From the NCBI RefSeq assembly GCF_000002235.5, contig NW_022145612.1, forward strand, positions 20,809,647-20,873,646: a stretch of DNA of 64,000 bases, written 5' to 3'. Below, in pieces: positions 23,190 to 35,000 of the stretch (positions are counted from its first letter, which is position 1; the number at the start of each line of letters is the position of its first letter). Source of the DNA: Strongylocentrotus purpuratus. Its lineage: Eukaryota; Echinodermata; Echinoidea; Camarodonta; Strongylocentrotidae. The notes under the pieces were generated by a model. That model saw nothing but the letters and a program-made list of their open reading frames with translations. It ran no database searches and was not told the origin of the DNA. The position numbers and the translations under genes were made by a program.

Positions 23190-23325
23190 CCCCATTAATC
23201 AAGCCTTGGCTTTTAGGGGCACCCTGACCATTTATACTGTATTAATAATTTTCATACATGCATGATTTGTATATTTATTTTTTATTTTAAATGGTTTAAT
23301 AAAACGAATTGAATTGAATTGAATG
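23190..23325 (+). mobile_element. Non-LTR retrotransposon 3' tail with (TTGAA)n end
   Basis: CACCCCATTAATCAAGCC and a GGCTTTTAGGGGCACCC-like segment precede an AT-rich stretch with AATAAA and then tandem TTGAA units (about 23307-23325). The layout matches the CR1/L2-like 3' end at 3990-4123, where a GCC..GGC hairpin, AATAAA and a short tandem terminus occur in that order. No coding part remains. Confidence 0.45.
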
Positions 23326-25176
23326 AATTGTTATTATATTAAATAGCAAGTGTTGAAATGAAAATGAAAAAATACAAACAATATTTAACTCATAAAATCG
23401 ATTGCCAGCTTATTGCAATACTCACTGCGATGACATAAAAGATAAGAATAGTTTTCTGAAACACTTCCTGGTTGAATTAAGTACAATGCAAGGTTCTGCC
23501 TATACACACAAATAAATTTGTTCTCTCATTTACAATATTATGAATATACATCAATGTTCACTTGAAAGCTCTTGAACTGGTCAGAAATTCATGTAAAACT
23601 TGAAACATTTTGTTAATTCAAACATGTGGCAGAATGAATTAAAAACAAATATAACATTGACAGGCATAGGTAGGCTAGATTAATGAAAGACATCAAATAG
23701 GTCAATGAAAGACAAAAAAATGTCCATAACTCGTATCAGTATATACATATATTACATATTTCACAAGATTTACTATAAACAGTCAGCAATAGCACACAAA
23801 AATAAATACCCTGTTTCATCATCCTTTGAAGATAATATTGCTATGATTTCATATTTAAGCCTAAAATACATCTCTATTGGACTTATAGAAATTATGAACA
23901 AAAAATTCTTTACCAACGTGTTTGAGAAGTGAAAGATCTTTGGGGATACTGACATGAGGATAAAATGAAAATCACATACATGTAGGAAAGGCACTTTTAT
24001 TTGGTACTACGGATGGATGTATAGTAAACTCATGTAAGAGTAACGTAGATCTTGTACTTTGAAAAGCAAACCTGAGTTGTTGAAATTGCAATTCACACAC
24101 CACATATATCTTTTATACATTTTATCTACAGCCACTTAACAAAAGTATATGTGTCACATATAATCTGTATTTTCATTACTATACATGCAAATATGTACCA
24201 TCAAACAATACTTTGGTAAAAATTCATATTTAAATCTAATTGATACAGGACACTTCACAAAATCATAATTTCTGCAATTATGTAGTCCTTTAAAATGAAC
24301 TAGAGAATTTTAATTGAACTACTTGAGTCAGTAGAAAAGAGCTTATATATAAAAGAAAATAAATCATTAACAATTGACAACAAAATCTCATTGATTTTGG
24401 AGTAAGAACTTTTGATTTGCCTTGAAATTTGCATATTCACATCCTCCCGTAGAAATCATTATTTTTTGAAGGTGTAATTGTTCATATTAATAAGATGTGT
24501 TGGTAAATACAACATTTAACATTAACTGCTTGTCTACAAAGGCAAGAACATTTATGACTAAGGCTTTTCGTGTATACGTGAGAGTATTTCATGTTCATAT
24601 GATAAAGTATGTAGAGGGTAAATCTAACATCTGTAATTTTGTTGGTAATACCAAATTTATACATTGTGATAATAATACTTTACAAACTTACAGTTTAGCC
24701 CTATTTATTCTGATTAAAAATAGAGAATAACCTGTATACTTTTGGGTGGATCGGGGTAAATCTACTTTCCTTCATGATGCATTTGGTAAATATTACTAAT
24801 TATGCATATTGGAACAAAATGTATCAGAAAAAGTACAACGACTTACATAAAACGCATCTCAAATTTTGTTTAGCTATATAAAGAGCTTTTCCCACTTCTA
24901 AAATATACTTCAATATGCACAGTATTATACAGACACCCTGCTAATGCCCTTCTGGATTAAAAAAAAATGCATTCTATACTTGTGTAAATACTTGTGCATC
25001 TGCTAGAGTTTTTTCCCTTCAATCAAACCCCAGAAATCAGTATATCATGGGAGAGGTATATTCAACATGCCTTATACTCAAAATGTATTCACCAATGACA
25101 GCCAAGCTAGTGAACTATTTTCAAGTATTTCACATTCTACTTGTATGCACTGTGACTACACGAATCATATACCACT

Positions 25177-25180
<4 letters not shown>

Positions 25181-25218
<38 letters not shown>
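25181..25218. repeat. (TA)n microsatellite
   Basis: About 19 uninterrupted TA units. Confidence 0.9.
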
Positions 25219-25220
<2 letters not shown>

Positions 25221-26058
25221 AGTAATTGTTATTGTTCAAGCCTGTGTCACTTACAGTATCTAAAATACAATAAAAACTGAAATAATCCAGTTCAAGATAT
25301 AAACTAAGTGTCATTAGATGACCATCTTGAGCTATTCTTAATGTAGTGTATTATTTCATAACAATTAACACCTGCATGATAATAAAACTTTGTCATACTT
25401 CTCACCCTCCATCCCTCATAGATGCTGTGGAACATTAAGGTACATATTCATTGGATACCAATACTACATTATTCCCAGGCAGCATACCTGTCAATAAATT
25501 CTGATAAATGCAATATTAACAAAAACAACTAATATTTGTGCGATAAATGTACATAGATTGTCAGTTGTGTCATCTCTTGACAGCAGCAGGAGTCTGTCAA
25601 TACTTTATACAAATTGATAGTCTTTAACAGCTCACAGTACTGTATATTGCAAGGCATATTTGCATGGTGATGTCATATTATGCCTTCTGTTTTTAGGCCA
25701 GCATCACTCTGTCCATATGATTATTTTTCATCTCACAGTACTGCCTTGTATGGTAATCCGCTCGTGCATGGTGGTGTCATAATGAGCCTCCCTGATGCAG
25801 CAGGACTATCCATACAGCTTGAGACCCTCTTTCATCTAACAGCACTGTATTTATGAGGTCCATTCATGTATACAAATGCACTGTGCATACATGGTGCCAT
25901 CTGTAGAATGCGGAATGACTCTGTCCATACAGTTTCACACTATGTTCAGCTGTAAGGCACCCTGATTGTGCACTGTCCAATTTGTTAACGCCTGCATCAA
26001 CTTGTCCTTACAGCTGGATATTGTCTCTGTCAGTTCACAATGTTGTATTCACTTGTTC

Positions 26059-29000
26059 TCATAAGAGTACTGAGGGTTGATGCTCCCCAATTGGAGGTAG
26101 TTTTATCCTTTGGCTGATGGAGGGAACCTCTGGGTTTTGATGATTGATTCTGGTTGGCATGAAAGCTCTACCAGGACTCCCGTGCATGCTAAACCTTTGT
26201 TGAACTATCACATTCCTTATAAGAGTCTGCAGAAATGAGAGAAAAAGATATCAAGATGAAAATTGAAGGAAACTCAATGGATCTTTGACTGCGCAAAGTT
26301 GAAAATGATAACTCCGCCCTAGAACGATTTTACAAACCAAAACAGAAACAATCTTTAGAATTCAAGTATGATTGTAATCCACTAACAGGTTCTCAGAATA
26401 GCGCCGTGATCACAAGCTATTTTTGCATACGTAAAGAGCCCTGTGACCTTTGACCTCATGACCCCCAAATCTAAGCAGGCCATTGGCTCTGCAAGACACA
26501 TGAACCAACTTTGGCGGGAATCCATCAATCTGTTCTTGAGATAACACGATCAAGAGAACGAGACGTACACGGATGGATGGACTTTGCAAATACATGCCTC
26601 CGGCTCCTTCGTTGTGGAGGCATAAATAATGTTTTTAATGTCATGTATTTTCAATATGTGACATTCCTCAATCCTTTTCCACTGTAAAATGAATTCATTT
26701 AAACCTGTGAAACGATTACCACAGTAGTTCTGAAAACTATATTGTACTTTGAGAGCTAAAAGGGGATTAACTTGTATCTTCTTACATTGATGGATAGCAC
26801 CCTTTTGGCTTTCAACGGAACATATCTTGACAACACCTACACAAATAAATGTAGTTTATTTATGTTACAAATATTTATATATGGTAAAGATTCTGGGACC
26901 TACAAACATGTGTATCAACACATCCTCACAAATCCTTCTACAATTCACTGTATAAGGGATCACTGGCATTGGAATAACTTAATACCATACCCATACCCAT
27001 AAACTCACCTTCCATCTTTTCTTAGCCACTCTTCTGCTTTCTGCCTTGCTATGTGCAAGAACTTTTGTAATTGAGAATGCATCGACTTCCTTCATCACCA
27101 CATTCCCTGCAGCACTATTCATGTCTATTAGCCGTGTTCCTCGCTTGAACTTTTTTACTCTGACATCTTGAATTGTACTTCTCCGTACGAGAGAGGGTCT
27201 GAAGAAAAAAATGTTGATAAGTGGAAAGAAAAATTAACGACATGAAGTATGTGACATTAGTATCAGAGAAAATACATTCATATCACAATAAAGTTAGTAT
27301 GTGTCATCATCATCATTTAGTAAAGTCAGCATTCTCCCTCTTATCTTATCTTATCTTAAAGGGATCGTTTAACAATGTTAAATCTGAGATACACGGCCCT
27401 ACATGTTATCAGTGTCTGTGATATGGTGTAATATTAAAGCCCTAAAAAATTCACGTTTCAAAATTATCAAGAAATGCCTCAAAAAAATAAAAATCTTTGA
27501 GTGACCGGTTTTACCATACTCGTTTTTCCCAATAGACTGTAGTGTTTATATAAAAGACGTTTGGCAAACGGTTTTCAAAATTTGTAATTCCAATCATAAA
27601 TATCTTGATAATCAGACAGGCGATCGGCTTGTAAAAGTCATGGGGTTCCTGACTGACCTAAAGGTTTATAATTATCATTGCAGCATGAGCTAAATCCAGA
27701 ATTTTGTTTTAGAATGTGAGACAAAGTTACCGGATCCCTTTAAGAGGGGTTACCGACTTTTACGCCATGATGACACTCCCTCCCTCCACTTATCTAAACG
27801 TATATGCAGTGATGGGAATTATTCTTAACTGTTTCGCCGAGCGATGATTTTTGCTTGGTTTAGATTTTCTCTTTTTTTTGCTCTTATAAGCTACCATAGG
27901 TTAAGTTCGGCACTGTCGCCATGTTCTTCAGTCAACGCAGTGCACAGTCAGAAATGTAGTCAAGTTTGACTCATTTACTAGTTAACCCGTCAGTTGCCAT
28001 AGAAGTATTCCCGACAAAGTTTTGTCCCGCCACAGAAGTGAGTGTTTAGATTAATATAAATTGGAATGTGAACTCTTAAAACGGAAAATAAGATAGATTC
28101 AAGTTGTACTGTAAAATGGATTCTAAAGAACTGTATTTAACTTATTAGCATAATGCACGTGTGGCATTAATTCCAAGATGGCTGCGCCTAAAATGGCCGC
28201 GCCCATAAGACGTACTTTTAGTCATGTGTTTTTTCCAGTTCAATAATAATTGTCAAAACAGAATTACAGTAATAGGCAAATATCGTTTTATGTCATTTAT
28301 AGAGTAAACAGTGTATATATGTAGAAGTCCTAAAGATAAAGGATGTTTATATTTGTGCATGCTAGAATCTTGGATTTTATGCAGTTTGTTTGGGTCACAA
28401 AAGTTGGTCTGTGGAATTTCATTTAGCTTGCATAAAAGTTGCAAGACACTATTTATTGACTTGGTAAAAGGTTAACATTTGCACCTCTGACATGGTATTT
28501 AGAGTCAGAATTGAAAGAAACTGTTTATTCATTTTAAGAGTTAATAACGAAACTCGAAAGGATTGCTGTAATGTACTGCATGTGTAGATTACAGATGTAA
28601 ATTACAGGTGTAAATTACAAGTTATGCCAGATAGTTTATTTTGTATTGAAGTGTAAATCTCTAGATTATTACTGGGAAGTTTTAGAGCAAGTCAGGTATT
28701 TCAGTTTAATTCAAACAGGGTTGAATTGTATGAAGACATTTTATGAGACAGTTTTTCTTAGGCGAGCATAAATATGCAAATTAGGTGCCTGTCAAAGTCA
28801 GTCGAAGGTCATATAGCACATTTAAAGTGACAATCTATTGTTGAGGTTTTTAGAAGGAATTTAAACTATGAAGATAGATGAGAATTATCAAGCTTGTGTA
28901 TGGATGCAAGATAAAGATGTTTACAGTTATTTTGGTTCATGCAAATTGGCAGTGATCTGTTTAAAGGGAAGTCTGCCGGGTCGGTTTTAGAAACTCTGAA

Positions 29001-32000
29001 AGTATGAGTATTTGAAAGTAATGCATATTAGAAAATGCATAAGGTTTTGTAACCATTGGTTACTCTGGATTTTTGTTAGTTAAAGGACGAGGTCAATGTC
29101 ATGATGTTCGATTAGACATGATATTGATATCGATGTAAACAACAATGTGATCGAGAGATAATGTAATGCATTGCATGTTGCAAGGTCAAGAGGTCAAATA
29201 CGGCATGTTACATGTTCGTGAAGCGGGAGCGGAAAGGATACAATAAAGACTATGAGACTCGTAATACTTGTGTTGAATTCCATTTATTCTATATCCTGGT
29301 TAGGATATGACATTGGCGACGAGGATGAAAGTCATATAGGACAATTGTAGATCTGTTTGAGAAGGAAAATGGCGTTTGGAGGCGCAGATATCAAGGGACT
29401 TAGTCAGTTTGATCCGACCGGAGACGGCAGTGTTGTGAGTGAAAGATGGCAGCGCTGGTATGAGGAGTTTGATGCGTACGCAGATAGCCTCGGTGTGTTT
29501 GTCGACGGGGCAGAGCCGGCGCAGTTGACTCGACGTAGAGCCTTGATGATGTACTCGGCTGGAGCGGCTGTGCGGGAAGTTTTCAAGACCCTTGAGGATA
29601 CTGGCACCAAGGCAGATTATGACAAGGCTGTGAACGCTTTGGAGAAGCATTTTGTTGTGCAGTCAAATTCTACCTTTCAACGTCATGTTTTCAGACAGAT
29701 TACTCAGCAGGCGGATGAGACTGTGTCGCAGATGGTGACACGGCTTAAGAAGGCAGCAGAAGGCTGTGCTTTCAGAGATGATTTGGAGAACCAGATTCGT
29801 GATCAGGTCGTTCAAGGGTTGCGGTCGTCTAGACTGCGAAGGAAACTTTTGGAAAAGGGTACTGCACTCACCCTAACTGCAACCTTGGCGATAGCAGCGT
29901 CACTTGAGGCCGTGGAGGCCATGGATTCTCAATTCAGAATACTGTCATCGGTGGACGAGTTTCCTAACCCTAGTTCCCAGATCCGTCAGGTCAGTAATGA
30001 AACCCGTGAATGCTTTAATTGTGGGAGAACTGGGCACAGTTATAAGGACTCGACATGTCCAGCCAAGGGACGGATATGCCACACATGTGGGAAAAAGGGA
30101 CACTTCGCCACAAAGTGCAGAGATGGTTCAGGGAAGAAGGAGCAGACAAGTGGACCAAACGTTAAACCTAGAGGAAAATGGGGACAGAAAAGGCAAGGTC
30201 ACAAAGTGCGACAAGTGGATGAATGCACATGTCACTGTCAGAATAAGCAAGGTGATGAACAGAATCATAGTGATGATAGTGAGAGAGGATATGCATTCGC
30301 TATTGATACTGACAAGTGTGAAAAGGTGCCTGTTGTGATTGGAGGAGTACCAGTTGATATCATAGTAGATTCTGGAACCACCGCGAATATCATTGACAGA
30401 GCATTATGGGAGTTCCTGAAGACAGAGAAAATTACATGCTCATCCCGAAGGTGTAACAAAAAGATTTATCCGTATACTTCTGTAGAGCCACTCCAGACCA
30501 TTGGATGTTTTAAAGCTGTGGTCACGGCAGGTGAGAGAAGTGTAGAAGCTGAATTTGTTGTCATTGCAGAGAAAGGCGAACCACTGATGAGTAGAAAAAC
30601 GGCATTAGCCCTTGGTGTGCTACGGATCGGGATAGATGTGAACTCTGTGAAATCATATGTAGATATGAGAGAAGAATTCAAGCCAGTATTCCAAGGCGTT
30701 GGAAAACTGCGTGATCGACAAATCAAGCTGAAAGTTGATCCCGAGATTAGACCTGTAGCCCAGCCAGTTCGAAGAACACCATTCGGTTTGAGAGACAGAG
30801 TGAAGGAGAAGATCCAGGAACTAGTCGAGCAAGACATTATAGAGCCTGTGGAAGAACCTACACCGTGGGTTAGTCCTGTAGTCATAGTACCCAAGCCTAA
30901 TGGAGATATCCGGATATGCATTGACATGAGGCGGGTCAATGAAGCCATTGTGAGGGAGAGACATCCGATACCGACAGTGGATGAAATACTCCAAGAGTTG
31001 TCAACAAGCAAGGTGTTCTCAAAAATTGATCTAAAATGGGGATATCATCAGTTGGAGTTAGATCCTGAATCCCGAAAGTTGACCACGTTTGTAACACATT
31101 GCGGACTATACCGTTACAAGAGATTGTTATTCGGTGTGAATGCAGCACCTGAGATCTATCAGCACGAGATCCACAAAGTGCTTCAAGGACTACCTGGTGT
31201 TGCAAACATTTCTGATGACATCATCATTCATGGTGCCACGCAGGAAGAGCATGATGAGAGGCTTCGACAGACCTTGACACGATTGAAAGACGCAGGATTA
31301 ACGGCCAATGCAGAAAAGTGCCTGTTTGGTGTGTCCGAGTTAGTATTCAGGGGACACAAGTTGACCAAGGACGGCATCAATCCCACCAAGGCCAAGATTG
31401 AGGCTGTAGCAAACGCATGTGAGCCAATACGAAGTACGCTCTTACCAGCTGGTCCATGGGAGGATGTCGCAGTAGATTTTTTGGGACCACTACCATCTGG
31501 TGAATCAATTCTAGTGATCATTGACTATTACAGTAGATATTATGAATATATTGTGATGCGATCTACAACAGCAGAGAAGACAGTGGCAGCTCTAGCAGGG
31601 ATCTTCGCAAGACATGGTTTGCCACTAACCCTGTATTCTGACAATGGGCCTCAATTTATCTCGCAAGTCTTTGCAGACTATATGAGGCTGACAGGTGTAC
31701 ACCACCATAGGGTTACACCCAAGTGGCCTCAGGCAAATGGTGAGGTTGAGCGACAGAACCAATCCCTCGAGAAGAGAATGAGAATTGCTCATTCAGAAGG
31801 CAAAGACTGGAAGGAGGCGCTTCTGTCATATGTTGCAGCATACAGGGCTACACCACATAGCACAACAGGTAAAAGCCCAGCTGAGCTACTCTTCGGACGG
31901 AAGATCAGGACAAAGTTACCTGTTATCAGTGAATCTCTAAATGACCAAGAGATCAGAGACCAGGACGCTGAGAGCAAAGGTGCATCGAAACTGTATGCAG

Positions 32001-35000
32001 ACTCTAAGAGGGGTGCCAAACCATCTGATGTGGTGCCAGGAGATGAAGTTCTGGTGAGGAGGGAAGTGTCTAGCAAAATGGACACACCATTTCTACCACA
32101 ACCATACACAGTTGTATCCAGAGAGGGCAACAAGCTGAACATTTGCTCACCAGAAGGTGTGATGTATGCTAGGAACACATCACATGTGAAGAAGTATCAT
32201 CGACAGGGTATACTGCAGCCGGAAGCTGAGACTACAGAGGCCCAGGTTCCACTCTACCATGGTGTTGGTGCTGAATTGATAACACCGCAGTCTGATGTTG
32301 AGACTACTAGTGACATAGGAATACTGCAGCCGGAAGCTGAGACTACAGAGGCCCAGGTTCCACTCTACCATGGTGTTGGTGCTGAATTGATAACACCGCA
32401 GTCTGATGTCGAGACTACTAGTGATCAGAGCCAACATGAGGGGACTGAGCGTCAGATGGGAGTTCCGAAGACCGTACCATCACCGACCCAGACATCAATT
32501 TGGAGCAGACCAAAACGCCATCGTTTGAGGCCCAAGCGATTTTCTGATTATTTGTTGGAATGAAGGTTCGGTGGAAACAGCCATCTAGTATTGTGACGCG
32601 AAGTGTTCAACCAGTAAAAGTGACACAACAAAGTTTTTCAGTCATTTGAATGTTTGAGTGTTAAAATGTTTCACAAAGAGTTCAAGTGCTATTTTAGCAA
32701 GTACATAGGGTGTATGCCTGTACGCTGCCCTATATTTAACGGAATGTTCACTATATAAGGGTGTATGCCTGTACGCTGCCCTATATTCAATGAAAAGTTC
32801 AGTAACCGGGTGTATGCTTGTACGCTGCCCTATTTGAAGAAGAAGAAAAAAGTTTGGGTGAATGCTTGTACGCTGCCCTATTTGAAGAAAAAAAAAAAGT
32901 AGTTTTGGGTGAATGCTTGTACGCTGCCCTGAGTTAAAGTGATTAATTAGTGAAATTTAAACCAAAAAAAAAATGAGAGAAGAAAAGGGTGCAAGCTAGT
33001 GCCAAGAGAAACGTGGGGATTCATCTCAAAGCAAACTCTCAAGTTGTTAGCTAATTTGAAGCTCAAGTGAAAGACTAGCAGCTGAAGAAAGAACATTATA
33101 AGATTAATTATAATGAGAACTCTAAAATGTCTCATGACAGATCTGATCAACATCCAACCCAGAGATGAATATTGAGAACTCTAATGCATGCGTCTTATGA
33201 AAGACTCATATTATAAACAAACAGAGACTTTATAGTTAAAGCAGTTTGATATGTCAGTCAAGTAGTTAAATGAAGTGAGTTGATCATACACTGCATATAT
33301 TGTAATGTCAAGTTGTTTGAATATTCATTTCATGATGTGTATGATGAGAAATGTATAAGTTCTGAATTGGGAGTTCATTGTTTTAAAAACAAAAAACAAT
33401 GTGTGTTTGGTTGAAGTTCAAGTTCAATAGTTCGAAGTCAAGTAATACACGAGTCGTTATTAGTATGAAAACAAACAAACGATATTTGGATATCGATGTG
33501 GTCAATGGAAAAGTCACATACATGTATTATATTGATACAAACAGTTCAAAACTTATTGCATGCTAAAACAAGTTTTGAAATCAGGGTTCATGATTATTCA
33601 TTGAAGTAAAATGGAAAAGATATCTTTTAATCTGATAAGGGAGGGATGTCATGATGTTCGATTAGACATGATATTGATATCGATGTAAACAACAATGTGA
33701 TCGAGAGATAATGTAATGCATTGCATGTTGCAAGGTCAAGAGGTCAAATACGGCATGTTACATGTTCGTGAAGCGGGAGCGGAAAGGATACAATAAAGAC
33801 TATGAGACTCGTAATACTTGTGTTGAATTCCATTTATTCTATATCCTGGTTAGGATATGACAGTCAAGATTGACAGTTTATAGAACAAAAGCAAATGTGT
33901 TTAAATGAATCTTTATAGATACAGTTACTTGGTTTGTTCAGATAATTTGGATTAGACTATATATTGCATTCTTGTGTAACATGAATGATATACTAAATCT
34001 GTCTTTGTTATTTTATCTGTCTTTACAGATCGAATAAATAAGCTTCACAGCTTAATATCTCCATTTACGGCTGGACTCCCAAACTTCATTTTTCCCTTTC
34101 CTCAATTATTCATTGCATTCGATTTCTACGCTGACCTGGAATAGGAGACGAAGGGATTAAGTTAACCAAGATGACAACTGAACAAGATGTGAAGGACCTC
34201 AAGATCAAGAGGAGAACTGCAAAGGCTAAGCTAACCCGGATGTCCAACGCCTTGCAGCATTTGTTGGACAATGACAGGGACCTTGAGGAGGTCGACGAAG
34301 CTTTCCAAGGTTTGCAAGTTACATTTATAGATTTAGAGAAAAGGCATGAGGCCTTCTGTGAGACCATTGATGATGATGATGAATTCATTAAAGAGGAAGC
34401 CTGGTTGGAAAGCTGCCAGTCTACATTCATTGATATGCAGATGAGAATAAGGGACCATGCCAAGTCAAAGGCAATTGTAACTGTACCGGATGTGAGTGAT
34501 GGTCCAATCGGAGCTACTGCTGCATCGTCTGTAGCCGCAGAGACAGCAGGGCAAGAGAATGAGACTGTGAGCAGAGAGGCAGAGGTTGACTCACGTGTTG
34601 TCACCTCCTGCAAAGTACAGATGGAACGCCCAAAACTTCCAAAGTTCGGCGGTGACGTAAGAGAGTTTGCTACGTTTCGATCGGACTTTCATCATCTAAT
34701 CGATACTCGATATAGCAAGAGAGATGCGGTCACCATACTGCGTACCTGCCTCCAGGGAAAGCCCTTGGACATGATAAGAGGGGTAGGCAACGATTACGAT
34801 GCTGCTTGGGCATACCTGAACTCTGTTTTCGGTGACCGGCGATTTATAGCAGATGCCATAATCTACGATGTGAATTCTTTTAGGGATTTGAGGGACGGAG
34901 AGGACTCCAGATTTTGCGATCTGGTGCACCTGTTGAGGCGAAGCTTCAATACACTGAAGGAAGTTGGCTGTCCACAAGACATTGATAACAGCCAAACGTT

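Larger units (their letters stand above)
19854..26058. other. Intergenic region between convergent CFAP276 and TRPV genes
   Basis: I found no coding exons. The interval must contain the 3' UTRs of CFAP276 (+) and the TRPV gene (-). A minus-strand AATAAA lies at 24705-24710, too far from the TRPV stop to assign with confidence. It also holds a minisatellite (20850-21190), AT microsatellites (about 22716-22850 and 25181-25218) and a non-LTR retrotransposon tail (about 23190-23325). Short frames here lack splice context or family motifs. Confidence 0.5.
29097..33862 (+). mobile_element. Ty3/Gypsy LTR retrotransposon, internally deleted
   Basis: The element is bounded by 216-base LTRs that start TGTCATGATG, end GGATATGACA and are identical by eye. 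A 5-bp GTCAA duplication flanks it. TTGGCGACGAGGATG directly after the 5' LTR is the likely primer binding site; I do not assign the tRNA. A purine tract ATAAGGGAGGGA ends at 33646, next to the 3' LTR. One frame encodes gag, protease, reverse transcriptase and integrase core. It was inserted into the BEL 5' LTR and is therefore the younger of the two. Confidence 0.95.

Noticed and set aside
29300..32437. Many minus-strand frames over the Gypsy Gag-Pol
   Set aside because: Shadows of the plus-strand coding frame; no family motifs.
32707..32930. Possible CRISPR-like array (repeats with spacers)
   Set aside because: Five diverged motifs within a eukaryotic LTR element; spacers are A-rich and related, not unique.
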